DNA of 64,000 nucleotides, taken from NCBI GenBank assembly GCA_003508835.1, contig PUFA01000068.1:992001-1056000 (forward strand), given 5' to 3'. Origin of the DNA: Eonycteris spelaea. Its lineage: Eukaryota > Chordata > Mammalia > Chiroptera > Pteropodidae. Positions 37,237-49,935 of this stretch are shown here, in pieces. Under the pieces are notes generated by a model. It searched no databases. It saw only the letters and a list, made by a program, of their open reading frames with translations, and was not told where the DNA came from. Position numbers and translations under genes: made by a program. Each line of letters opens with the position of its first letter. Position 1 is the first letter of the stretch.

Positions 37237-37938
37237 TAGCACATTGCTGAAATCAGCAGTATGACTTGTCTTACCTTTGTTAAAATTTTTCATGATATAA
37301 CTTGATTGATGGTACTGTCATTTTTTTGTTCTAATTTTCCAATAGCAATCAAGCATGTTAAACCATCTAGTACTAAATGCCCACATATATTACTTACAGA
37401 TATTTCTTTCTCTCCTTGGAATTCTTTCATCTCCCTTCTTTGGAAGGAAGGTGAGCCAGAAAAAGATATGGGAAATGTGCAATCCTGCAGCTTTAACTCT
37501 GAAGAAATATCTAATAACCAGTACACCTTGGCAGCACTTTCTGAATTAAAGAGAATTTTCACAAAACACATGACAGAACTAGTAAAAAGAAACAATTTAG
37601 TACACATTTGATGTGCAATATTGACTCTTTACTGATCATAGTTAATTTAAATGATTATGTTAGTACACCTAATTTCAGTAAAACAGGTGGAAGATTTTTT
37701 AAAGGAAGAGTGTTCTTTCCAAGTAAATAAGTCTGATATTCTAGATGAACCTCTTTGCATATTTTAAATTTCAGTTGATGTTTAAACGTTATATGTTAGC
37801 ATAGGTAATTTTTGCCTCTATGGGTGGGAAAGGAGGGATAATAGAGCTTTGCATGGATAAGACAGCTTTGTTTTGTTCCGAGGGACTCTTTCTAGCTAAT
37901 TGCTGCCACATAGGTCTAAAAACAGTAATTTTAGTGGC

Positions 37939-37944
37939 AATAAA
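37939..37944 (+). promoter_or_regulatory. NOX4: Candidate NOX4 poly(A) signal AATAAA
   Basis: Canonical AATAAA about 2.03 kb after the stop, with a GT-rich downstream element starting some 15-30 bases later. An AATAAA inside the last codons (within YNKES, about 35889) is coding and would truncate the transcript, so it is not favoured. Confidence 0.5.
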
Positions 37945-39159
37945 TGTTAAAATTGAAATGGTATTCTTGGTATTCTTGAAATCTCCATAAAGCAGAAAGA
38001 GTTTCTTCTACAGAAGATACAAGTTTCAGAAACATCATTTATTTGAGAGCATTGTAGCATAAACTGCCTTAGGGATTTGTGTTCTCACGCTATCAATGTC
38101 ACAGGCTAATGGCGTGACTATGGCGTATTGCTCCTCACTCTGGGATTAAGATTTCTCATTTGGATTAAATCAGTAGTTAGTTAATCTTTTTAAAAGTAAT
38201 GTATCTTTTTGAAGACCCGATTAAAAAGGAATATTATGACATACATTGAAAATATTACAATCGTAGACAATCTTGGGCACCCACAAACAATCTCTCCAAA
38301 AGAAAAGAAGTCAGTGTAAGAATCTCTGAACAAAATGATCATCATTATCATTTTTTTAATTCTTTTTTTTCTTTAATTTTTTTTTTTGGAAGAAACTATC
38401 AATTTTTATAGGCTTATACTGAAATTAACTCTGTGGACAAAGGAAAGGAAATCCTATTTGTATAATCCAAAACAAAGAATCCAATAGACTCTTCTATTGG
38501 TTTTTAATCTTCTTGGGTATTCTTTACACACAGTAAGACTATGTATATATTAATAATATATATAATAATAAATAATTTTTAAAAACATTCATTCACACAT
38601 CACATAAATTTGGGACTTCGTTTTTATTTGTTTATTTGTTTTTAATTCAGGTTAAAAATGACATCATTGATGGTGACAATACATGATTTTTTCATGTAGT
38701 GAGTTTAAATGCCAGTCAGGTGATTGTGAGTACAGGCCCTTAAAACAAAGAAATTAAAGAAGTGTAGGCAAAGTGTAAACTGAATTGATTTAATCCACAA
38801 ATCCATGTTATTTATAATCCCCCAAATCACAGTTTACTTGGAGCATTCAGAGCAGGTAATGGAATTTAAATTATAAGGCATTGTTAAAAAGGCTTGCTGG
38901 AGGCAAATCGGCTGGCCATTGTCATCAATAGGTAATGGTGGTGCTGACTAATGTTCAGTTTATTAAAGAGAAAAAAATTTAGGTAAAAAAATTTTTTTTT
39001 CCTTAAGGATGGTTAACTCAGCTGGGACAGTCATTGTTCTAAACAAACTGATGAGACTCATTTTTAATTGCTACTCATGATAAAGAGTTTCCCTTTCATA
39101 TGCTATCTAGGGCACTTTTATATCATTATGTTATAAAAACATAAAATACTGAAGTTAGG

Positions 39160-39250
39160 AGTACTGTTATTTTGCAGGTGAGGAAACTGAGGCCCTAAGG
39201 AAGATGACTTGTTTCAGGTCATCCACTGAGTTTGTCACAGTTTCCTGATC
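39160..39250 (+). repeat. MIR core fragment
   Basis: tgcaggtgaggaaactgagg, then ctaaggaagatgacttgttt, is the conserved MIR core. Confidence 0.7.
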
Positions 39251-42110
39251 TCTGCTGCTATTTCTACTCCCCATAAAATATACAACAAATAAGACACATC
39301 TAGTTCTGCTTGAATCTCCCTATAAACTAGTGCTAGTGGAAAATAAGGTACTGAGTGTTAATTCCAGATTCAGGGCAGAAAATCACACTCTGCTTGTCCT
39401 ATATATCTTCTGATTCTAAATTTGTTAGTCTTATATACTTTGCCTATTTGATATCAGTTTTAAAATATGACAGCTGTACTAAGGGGATTATGTTCTCCAG
39501 TACTCTATTGGAAATAAGTAATAGTATAGCTTCCAGGAAATGCTATTATTATAATTTTAAATTTAGGTTCATAGACAAAAGTCATAACTTCACTAGCTTT
39601 CTAACCATTCAGGGAAATTTTGTTATTAAAACTAATGACTCTTGTTCTCTACTCACATGACCACAACATGCTTCTTGATCAGGAGAAAAGAGTCACCTTT
39701 TTGTAAACTAGTGAGACAGAAAATAAATGAAATCAAGCATAATGAGATCTGCATTTCTTTCAACCACAGCAATGAGAACTCACTGTTTCCGTCTATCTAA
39801 ATATCCCCTCCATTACCCCAACTTCTTTATTCCATTCTGTAGTATTCTCAAAGGACAGAGTTGCAAAAGCTAGCTAGATGAAGTTTTCCTAAGAAGCAGA
39901 AGACTTCTGATGCTTAGCAAAGAAGGGCTCGTTAAGAAAGAAGGGGAAAAAAAGGCCATGTGAATCATTTAAAATTAGCAGAGGCAAGCAATGTTGCTTT
40001 AAAACAGAGACCAGTAATTTTTTTAAAGTGAATATACAGAATTTTATTTCCCTTATACATTTTTTTTTATATTCTTGCTTAGAGAATCTAGAAATAAATT
40101 TCTTCTTTTATTTTACATTGTAGCAAAATCATCAACATTCTTAATGCAGAATTTTAAGCTACAATTTAAGAATTAGTAAGGACAAAAAATACTTAATAGG
40201 AGAAAAACTAGTAGGAAAAAATAGGAGTCAAAGAAATAAGACTTATTTAACACATTAGGACATGATAATGCTTTTCTTTTTATAACTTCATACATGATCA
40301 AATGTGTGGCAAAACTATTACTCTTGTTTGGGAATATGTTAAACAACGTATTTGGTTTGTTTTTAGGGATCCTTTCTCATTTTTTTGCCACTAGATTTAG
40401 CAGAAGCTTTACCTTTAATCAGACTATAATCTTTTTTAAGAATTAGAGCTTTGATGAGCTGCAGGTTGACCTAGAGACAGCTCCGACCTTTAGCTGAGAA
40501 CCAGTACTACGTAAATGCTCTAATATACGTAGCAATAAAGAAGGGGAGGCTGCCATGCATTGACTCAGCTGCATATGCCACACATTAACATTCTGTCATT
40601 TTAAGGTCGTATTTTTTCATCTCTTATCTTTATACCCAGAGAATGAAACCTTCTTAACATGCAGACACTGAGAAACAGATATTCTCTCTGTTGCATAAGT
40701 GTATCTGTTCACCTGTATCAGCACATTTATTTGAGCCAAGTTATCAATTTAGGATGACTGTATATTTCATTTTAGTGGTGAGAAATCTCCTCAAAGCATC
40801 AAATTGGAGCCTTGCTTGCCTGCTAAAAAAATATATGGCAGCCAATATATGACAAGCATTGACTAGGGAGAAAGCTTAACTGCTTTCTATCTTTATCTTT
40901 TTCTATATTTAACTATCTTTTAGGTTTTTCTCTCCAGCTGAGCCTTAAAGGAATATAAAATATCTACCCCATGACCTGGGTTGTACTCCATGTCCTATGC
41001 TTAGACATGCTGCACAGTTCATTTTCCAGGTTCCCAGGGACTCCCAGATTCAGGGGCTCTGGAAAATACCAGCTCCTGAGTCAGCTTGGCATCTTTTTCC
41101 ACATAACTGGGTGCCTACCAAGTGTAATTACATCTTTATTTAAAGGTGATGATTCTCTGCTTACCAAATGGCCATCACAAGAAACTATTTTCTTCTCTCT
41201 CTTTTTTTTTTTCATAAAGTTTGATTAAAATTCAGAGTTCAAAAAAGTAGCAATCACTTTGAAAAGTGGGAATAATGGTGATGATACCCTGAGTGTGTAT
41301 CATCATTTTATCTAGCTATCCCCAGTGTGTGGAGTGAACAGGATCCTGGGTTAGAAATAAAAGTACTTGCAGCCTTTACACCTGGAAAGTATTAAACTAT
41401 GTACATAAAAATTAGAATGATATGACCTCTGCTTATCTTACATGGATGTGGTGAGGCAAGGATGTGGGGAGAGGAGGAAAAGAGTGGAGAAGAAAGAAAA
41501 ATTTCCTGAGCGAATATTCTTTAGTAGGTTTCTGAAAATACAGTAAAATTAAAACAGTTCTAAAAAAGTAAAAACATAGACTTTTATAAGTCACAGTCCA
41601 CTGTAACTGAAAGATATTTAATTGTGTTTTCTGGACAAGTAGAGAAGTACCCACAAATTGGTACCAGTAATATGTTCTGAGATTCTGATAAAGTTGCCTG
41701 TTATGTCCGGTATATCTGCCTTCTGAATTCCTCAACTAATTTTGATCAGGCCCAATGTGGCTAGAAATAGCTGTATTGATCTAGACAACTGAGCTAGGAA
41801 TTGGAGGGCAATGTAACTTATTCTGATTACTTAAGGTTTGATGGAGTAACAAGCAGCTATACATGAGACATCCTACTGAGTTAAAACCAAGGCCTGTATC
41901 TTAAAACTAGAAATAATTCTATAAAAGAAAAGAGCACTGCATTGTAGCTTTTTTTTTCCTAGTTGGAAAAAAATAAATTTATCTTTTTCTTATTCTTGCC
42001 AAAGATATTTTGCATTATGTATTTTCATTAAAGCTCACATTATTTCATTATTTTGTATATATTTATATTTAAATTATGTACATGTGTATATGAGAGAGTG
42101 CATATGTGAG

Positions 42111-42111
42111 T

Positions 42112-42143
<32 letters not shown>

Positions 42144-42144
42144 T
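42111..42144 (+). repeat. (TG)n microsatellite
   Basis: About 15 TG units, preceded by an imperfect TGTA/TGAG run. Confidence 0.9.
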
Positions 42145-45100
42145 TATGGTGGATTGGAAGAAAAATTGAATGAAAAAGACATTCTGCAATAATGTGTAAT
42201 GACACTTTCCAACTTTCATTATAAGCATTCAACAGTGACAGATTTGAAATTGAAAGAAGTGTAGTCCTCCCATCAAAATGTGAGTTACTTAGAAATCCAG
42301 GTGTGGAATCTGATTCTTATCTGACTAAATTTAAGTGTGAGTGTATGCAGTGATGGAGAGGGTGCACTAACTCAGATTCAATACTTGTGAAGAACTGGAA
42401 AAAATACATTTATTTCTACATGTAATTTTATGTTTTAAGTCATAGTATGTGGAAAACATTCATTGTTCTAGAACATGGCATAGTGTTTAAAAGCAAAACA
42501 AATAAAGGTTGGACAAATATACTTAAAATTCCTCTAATTGTAAACTAATTGTGCATTGTTAACAGTATAAATTAAGAATTTTCTTCACAACTTTGATAAT
42601 GGGCTATTTGTTTTCATCTTCATGAGAGACGATCACATTAGTCTTACTTATGAAGATATTAAATAAATAATATTTAAGAAATGTTCCTTTGAAAAACTTT
42701 GAAAGTGGTCTGATTCCAAGATCTCAACACTCATAACTTTCATTTCATTAGGATTTATAATTCAGGATTACAGAATTCTAATTTCTAGATTAATATGCTG
42801 AGTTTGGGATTTGGTTTTATTTTTGGTCTGATTTTTTTATATTATTCTCGAATCTCATAACTGTCCATCAAAACATTGAATATTTATACAATTTTAAGAT
42901 TTTAAATTATGCATATTTTTATCTGTACAGAAAATAAAATGTAACATGTTCATTATAAAGTTTAAATGTTAAGTTTTTATACTGATCATTGAAGGTTTCA
43001 GTTTTACCTAAACATTAAGTATACTGTAAATATTTATATTTATATAGTAAAACCTGCTTAAAGAATTTTATTTTTTCCAATATATCACGAACTCCCTTTT
43101 TGAAATCTGTGAATTACACACACAAAAGAATAATTGTAGAGTAACTCACAGTTTTGTCTGACATTTACATAGGTGGAGTATGAGCAGTTTGTCACATACT
43201 GTCTCAGAGACCTAGTTCCAGTACCTCCTGAAAACTAGCTGTGTGATTCCCTATCAGAAAATGCAGACCAGACTTTTCCCTAAGATTTTTTTCAATTTGT
43301 GTTACTGTGTTGGCTGGGAACCTATAATTGGATAGTGGACAGGATGAGTAAAAATGCTTCAGTATACATGATTGTGGTCACTTTTAGGTCTGAGATATAC
43401 CTAGTAAGGTATACAAAATTGGAAAGCTTTCTGCATAAACAGGATGAAAAGATAGTTGCTTCAGAGTAAAAAACATCATACTACTTATGTTTCTAAATCT
43501 TAAGTTCTTTATATTAAATTATTATTTATTGTTTCCTCTAATCTAGAAGTCATTCATGGGTAAAATCAGATGCCACAGTGCTCTAATTTATCGAGCTTTT
43601 AGAAGTGGTGACTAGTTTGTAAGGTTTAAGCAGGTTACTTCACTATATGGACTGCATTGTTCTCAATAAATTCTTACCACATTGCAGTCCTTCAAGTGAT
43701 TTATTTTCAAAGAATCTGCTTTCCTGATATGGTGTCTTGTCTTTTGCCAAGCTGACATGCATTGTGTAATGGGCGTTTCAATAGGTCAAGTGCCAAGGCA
43801 TTTAAAAAGGCAAGATTAGCAGTTATGTGTTTGCATTCCCTATGTGCATTACTTGCTTTGTGTCACAATGGGGTCACAAGTGCATGCTTTAACAGTATTA
43901 GTGTTGTAAAAACATTCATCAGAGCAGTCAGTGAAGGAAGAACACAAAAGATAATTGGGGAAAAAATGTTTTTGGGGGTGAGCAAATCAAGGAAATTTTG
44001 ATGCAAATCTCAATCCAAAGATTAAAAGTTCCTCTACAATGCCTTCTCTTGTTTGTATTGATTACCCTGCTGTCAGGCATGTGTTTGCCACAGCTCAAAA
44101 TATGAAAATGTGCGACAGTGTTTCTCATCAGACTTTTTATTAGGCAATGAAATCTGTAAGAAATCTTTTTAAGTGACTTATGTTTCAGAGGTTCTGTTTG
44201 TACCTTGCTGATAAATGTGTCATCAACTGGGAGATGTAAACACTCAAAACTTGGTTTTGCATTTCACATATAGACCCAAGATATTGTGTGAAAAATACTC
44301 TTTGACTTAGAGTGACTATTAATTGTGACAGATTTCAAAGTCACCCTCTACGCATTTTGACAAGGTGATTTCTGAAATTAAATTTAATGTTTGTTCTGAC
44401 AAAAGATTTTGTTGAGAGGTTTTGATTAGTAAACAAATTCAGATTTCAGGATTATAAAATAGCTTTCTATCTGCTTTGGGTTTCTTTTGTGATGGTGGTA
44501 AGTGGTTAATTATATTAGATCTCTAATGGGTTACTTGGGGTGGAGGGGAACATTTTGGTCTACCACAGCAGATGAAAACAATATGTCTAGTAACGTTTTA
44601 AACTGTGTAGGCTTCCTTAAGCTTTGTCTTTCGGAGCTGTTGCCCCTACCCTTTAACTCTTATCTGTCAGAAACAGGAAGGGTGCTCCAAACTGGATCAG
44701 CAGGCAGCAGAGCCCTGGCAGCCACAGCCATACTCTGAAGTTGTACTATGACTAGTAAACAGCTTTAACATAAAACCTTTATCAGGACTCTCAGGCATAG
44801 TTTTTTTTTTTTTTTCTTTCTTTTTCCTTCTGTTGTTTCCTAACCTAGCTATGGACCTGAAAACTCCAGGCCCTACATTATACTTAGCATAACCTATTTA
44901 TTTGGGTCTTTGGATTAACTCAGACTCTGCTCCTCTCTATTTCCCATTCAGCCCCTGAATTAATTTACTACATTTGGTTCTGAATTTTCCTTTGCCTCAG
45001 GACTTAGGCGAGTCATCCAGGTACTGCACTGCCCAGCCACAGCCCCTCTCTATGCCCATGGTCACTGTAGCTTCCCATCACACATATTGTAGTACAAAAC

Positions 45101-45208
45101 CAGGTATCTTTATGGTTGACTATAGGTAGAGTTTATTTACATAATAAGTAATACTCCAGGTACAGTTGAGTCTTTTTTTCTTTTCTGGTAGTTTTGTTGT
45201 ATAAAGAT

Positions 45209-45210
<2 letters not shown>

Positions 45211-45250
<40 letters not shown>
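45211..45250 (+). repeat. (AC)20 microsatellite
   Basis: Twenty uninterrupted AC units; likely polymorphic. Confidence 0.95.
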
Positions 45251-45252
<2 letters not shown>

Positions 45253-46889
45253 AATTAGTGAATACTGAGCCATCGCTCCCAAGTAGGTTCTTGTGAGCCT
45301 CTGATCCATCGACCAATCAATACATAACCTCGTTTAGGTGCGTTTCTGTTTAAAGATACCTTATTTAATATATATTGTTGAATCATTAACATTGAACTTA
45401 CAGCCAACAGCACTATAACTCATGCCTGAATGAAGCTCGTCTAACACATGTTTGTTCTCTATAGGGCACATCACAGCCTTCTGTACATGGGGGTGGTTTC
45501 AAACAAATTAAATCACTGATAAAAAGCACAAAAGTGTTAAAAATGTGGTACTAAATAGACGACAGTAAGAATACTTGATTACAGAGTGGGAGCTGATGCC
45601 TTGTTTGACATTAGCTAGGAACATGGGCCTCAAGTGACTCAAATTTCTTGTTGTTCTGTACATATGTGCAAATGACTGTGTCTTGATTTTGTAGTTACAA
45701 AATTTAGTGAGTAGGTAATTTGCAAATAAAGAATAAATGAATAATGAGGCTTAACTGTATCTATTTTTCCTGGGTATGGTGACTGGAAAGGAAGATTCTA
45801 TGCCTTTTCATGGTTTTAGTTGTTATTCCTCACTTATTGCTGGTTTCAAACTAACTTGGGGTAGCTTTTCTGTAGGGGAGAGAGATTCTTCTCCATCTTA
45901 GTATGCTTCTCTTCTCATACTTTTCCTTCTTCCACCTCGAGAATAGAGAATACTTTTGATTTGATTGGATAGAGTATAATACTTTTATTGGCCCATATTT
46001 ATTAGTAGGTATGGCTATTTTACTTAAGAGATTGTGTATATACTTCTGTTGAGAAAAAGAGTTACCATACCAAACCTGAGACTGCTATCCTCCTTAGAAA
46101 GGGCTGCTTGCAAGGTTGGCCATTAGCTGGCATCTGGGCACTTCCTCTTTGCATATTATTTATTTTATGTACCTCTCATATAATACCTGGCACACACAAA
46201 AAGGTACTTGACACAAAACAGACCTAATTGGCAGGGTAGGATTCAAACATTTTTGATATCTTTTGTTAAACGTCATTTAAAAACCACCCCAACCCCTAAT
46301 ATTCCTCATTTGTATCTCTTTTTTCTACTGATCTTCTTTTTCCTATTCATCCTCTTTTTCAACCTGTCTGTTCCCATCTTTTCCTTAAGTGGATTATGGT
46401 AAATGTGGTCTGCGTTGGTTGGTAGCATTAGCTGTTCTAAGACATTCCTTTTTCTCTTTGTTATCTTTCTGCATTATTCTTCAGTCCATCTCTTTTCATC
46501 AAATCTCATAATTCCAACTGTATCCTACTGAACAGGAGTTTATATTCCCAGGAAAGCAGTCTTTATTATCAGCAGTTTTTATTACACTTTTGAAAACTAT
46601 CATTGACCAGTTTTCCCACCAATATTTGGCTTAATTCAATCCAGAAGAATCACTATACATGAAAAGAGTCAATACACGATGTAGTGATGCTGATTTGATT
46701 GCTCATTAGGTATCATTTTAAGATAGATTATACTTTATCAAGCCTTTAGATTTCTGTCAGAATGAAGGTTGATTTGTTTTAACTGACTTCATAGATTGGT
46801 GTCTTTCTGGACCTACAGAATTTCAGAATTGACCATATAATGTAGTGGTTACAATTCCTTTTGAGACAAACTCCCTAAATTTTAGAGGC

Positions 46890-47250
46890 ATAATACTTAA
46901 GTTAAAAATCTCACTTCCACTAATGTGAGCTCTATCTTGGGCAATTAAAATGATTTTTTCTCAGCTTTAGTTTTTTTATCTATAGAATGAGGGTAACATG
47001 AGTTAATAAATATGAAGTTCTTAGGGACAGAAAGTAATTATCCAATGCTGTTAAGAACAATGATCATTTTAATAACTAAAGATAAATATAAAAGTCTGGA
47101 AGCAGTATGGTATAGTGGGCAAGTATGAATTAAAAGTCTGGTCCTACGCTTTACTACTTTTGTGTCTTTTAGGGCAGGCTCCTGTTCTTCAAATTTCTTC
47201 CTTATTAAAATTAAAATAATATATCCATTTTTATTATTCATATGAGAACT
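46890..47250. repeat. Two diverged MIR-like relics
   Basis: gggcaattaaaatgattttt with tctatagaatgagggtaaca (about 46890-47040), and agtatggtatagtgggcaag with cgctttactacttttgtgtc (about 47095-47250). Confidence 0.5.
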
Positions 47251-48419
47251 AGCAATTATATAATAATAGTGCTTTGAATTATGTCTAACATATAATAGAT
47301 AAAAAGGTAATTATTATAATTATGATGAAAAAAATTAGGCCAACCTGAATAAATCAGGTAGCAACTATAGATAATTTGTCACTTTTCTATATTATGATCT
47401 TGTTTATGAAAGTGTGTTTTAAAATATTGCTCTGAGGTGATTATATTTCTAGTATAATTTCAGAGTTATTTGCTTGCCTGTCACTTCCACTAATTATTAA
47501 TTTCTTCAATGAGGTGTACTGTTAGGGTCTTAATCATCTTTATATTCCAGTTCCTAGCAAAATATCTGATTCTCAATAGGTTTCAGTAATTGCTAAATTA
47601 AATCTAATTCTAATTGTGTTGTTATAACTAAGGAGTATAACCAATAGAAAATATTAAGTATGTTACAAGCACAAAAATGGAGAGAACCTTAAAATAGTTG
47701 TTCTCAAGAAAGAAAAAATATTATAAAGAAAGACTAGAAGGAATCTGTTAATTTATGTAGATAACAGATAATTTTTTAGCACTTACACATTAATGTTTGA
47801 CTAGCTAAGGAAAAGATAGTATCAGACTTCAAAGCTTAAATATTAATTTTGATTCTTCTTTTTTGTCACTTATGCCACCACGTACTCTGAATTTTTCCTT
47901 TTTGAAATGTCTTGCATCTGTCCTTTTCTCTTCCCATGGCCCGCATCCCAGCTGTAAATACATCATCAGTTTGTTAATGCACTGCCCAAAATGTAGAGTA
48001 GGATCAAATTCGAAACTACTCACATTATAAATAGAAATAATTTTGCCATATGTTGGAAAATATTTTTCATAAAAAAACCTCAATATGTACAACTCTTGGC
48101 CTTCTTTTTTGCTTAATGTCAATGGCCATACTCAAAATTCTTTTAGGCATCAACTAAGAATGCATTTCAATGAAAAGTTTCACAGGAACTTCTCACCCCA
48201 GTACCGTAAGGCCATTTGAGGAGCAAGAAAGCAGGGCTTTCTTTTGCTTTGCTGGAAAAGCTCTGTTTTTACCAAAGGAAACAAACTCAAAATTCTCACT
48301 CTCATTTCTGTCTTGCCTTCATACCTCAATTGAAGACAACACTAGTCATCTGAATGACCAGAAAGACTGGATTAAATACCATTTCTTCTTTGAACTTTTC
48401 TTGATGCTATCACCACCAG

Positions 48420-48470
48420 ATGCGCGCGCCTGCGCGCGCGCGCCTGTACGCACGCACGCACGCGCGCGCG

Positions 48471-48520
<50 letters not shown>
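48420..48520 (+). repeat. (CG)n/(CGCA)n/(CA)n alternating tract, Z-DNA type
   Basis: About 60 bases of nearly pure CG/CGCA units followed directly by about 20 CA units. It alternates purine and pyrimidine for about 100 bases and holds some 20 CpGs in an otherwise CpG-poor AT-rich region. Confidence 0.93.
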
Positions 48521-48521
<1 letters not shown>

Positions 48522-48800
48522 CCGCATAATCGCATAGGTTGACAATAAGCTACACCAAAAAGAGGAAAAGAGAGGTAAAATAATTCATACAAGGTCATAC
48601 AGCTAATGAGAAATTGAACCAGGAATCAAATTCATAAAATCTGACCACAGATTTCACATATGTTAAAGGTTTTTGCATATCTTTAATGTACCTGATATCA
48701 GTTTGTGCCATATTAACTTCACATGAAGAGTAATTTATCACCTGGCCAAATTTCCTTTTTAGTTTTAAGTCCGTTTGTAGACAGAATAAGCTCCCTGCTC

Positions 48801-48831
<31 letters not shown>

Positions 48832-48860
48832 AAAAGAAAAAAAAGAAAAAAAAAAAGAAG
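48801..48860 (+). repeat. A-rich tract
   Basis: Twenty-nine A then G-interrupted A runs. It abuts the old repeat that starts at about 48862. Confidence 0.9.
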
Positions 48861-48861
48861 T

Positions 48862-49935
48862 TTCTGTCCTAATCCTCAGAACCTATGAATATGAATATAT
48901 TTTCTTACATGGCAAAGGGGCTTTTCAGACATGATTAGAGGTAAGGTCTTTTGAGATGGAGTCACCAGGAGTACCAGGTAGGCCCCAACTAATCCCACTG
49001 ATGTTTAAAAGCGGATCATTTTCCTGGCAGCAATCGGTCAGGGAGAGATGTCTACAAAAGCATGATTAGAGTAATACAACGCATCTGGCTTTGGAGATGG
49101 AGGGAGGCTCGGGACAGCAAATATACACTGAGTCCTCACTTAACATTTTTGATAGATTCTTGGTAATTGTGGCTGTAAGAAAAACATCAGGTACCAAGAC
49201 CATTTTAGGTTAGCCTAGGCTAATAGATATAAGCATGAGTTAAGCCTGTTTGGCATATTTTTCGTTACAAAAACATCCCAAAATTTTAAATAAAGACCCT
49301 CAAACACGTTTAATATTAGATATTGAAATAAATGTGAGTTATACTTACATTTAATAAAGATTTATTAAAACGAGTAAGGTAATTACTTTCCAATCATCCA
49401 CTTATCCCAGTTCCCGGTCACGTGGCTGGCCAGAACCTATCCCGGAGCTCAGGGCGCAAAGCGGAACACGCCCTGGGCAGGACGCCCATCTTTGCAGGGC
49501 GCACTCACTTGCGTCCACGTGCGCTCAGACTGGGACAATTTAGACAGGCCAGTTCAGCTCACATGCACATCTTTGGGATGTGGGAGGAACCCAGAGGATG
49601 CCAAGAAAACCCACGTAGGTGTGGGAAGAATGCGCAAACTCCACATGAACAGTGGCCTGCCTGGGAGTTGATTTTTTCCCCTCATCGGTATAACAGGACG
49701 CCGTTGAATGAACTGATGTTATTTGAGGACCTGGTATAGATGACCTCTAGAAGCTAGAAAAAGTAAGTAAATTAACTGTTTTCTAGAGTCTCCACAAAAA
49801 AACACAGCCTTAATGCCACTGTGATTTTAGCCTAATGAGACCATTATTGGACTTTTGGTTTATTGAATTACAAGATACATTCGTATTATTTATGCCACTA
49901 TGTCTATGGCAATTTACAGTTTACTATAGTGACAA
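48862..49935 (+). mobile_element. Old interspersed repeat, split by a younger DNA transposon
   Basis: Left part from tcctaatcctcagaacctat through ggcaaaggggcttttcagac to the junction at 49120. Right part resumes at 49739 with gatgacctctagaagctaga, gattttagcctaatgagacc and ttggacttttggtttattga. The two halves follow the order of one common placental repeat; I do not assign a name. Confidence 0.65.
49124..49738 (+). mobile_element. TA-flanked terminal-inverted-repeat DNA transposon, non-autonomous
   Basis: About 615 bases. The left end reads CACTGAGTCCTCACTTAAC after TATA; the right end, reverse-complemented, reads CCAGGTCCTCAAATAACAT after TATA. TA at both edges fits Tc1/mariner-type insertion. 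No transposase ORF. The centre (about 49420-49670) is GC- and CpG-rich and carries a module (gggacaatttagacaggcca, gggatgtgggaggaaccc, gcgcaaactccacatgaac) that resembles 3' tails of several vertebrate LINE/SINE families. It lies inside an older repeat. Confidence 0.7.

Larger units (their letters stand above)
35910..37965 (+). other. NOX4: NOX4 candidate 3' UTR
   Basis: About 2 kb of AT-rich sequence after the stop codon, with no splice-supported ORF. The first canonical poly(A) hexamer after the stop is AATAAA at 37939-37944, followed by a T/G-rich stretch (tggtattcttggtattctt). From memory the human NOX4 3' UTR is also about 2 kb, which fits. The UTR would contain the right arm of the inverted repeat (36984-37236). 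The end point is inferred, not observed. Confidence 0.6.

Noticed and set aside
37290..37611. Overlapping 101- and 105-codon ORFs on both strands after the NOX4 stop
   Set aside because: They lie in the candidate 3' UTR beside the inverted-repeat arm, with no family match or conserved start context.
48170..48529. 119-codon ORF ending in R/A/T/H repeats
   Set aside because: The repeat part is the translated CG/CA microsatellite; the rest has no family match.
49422..49739. 105-codon ORF with high GC, gene-like composition
   Set aside because: It lies wholly inside the TIR transposon; the GC comes from the captured retroposon-like module.
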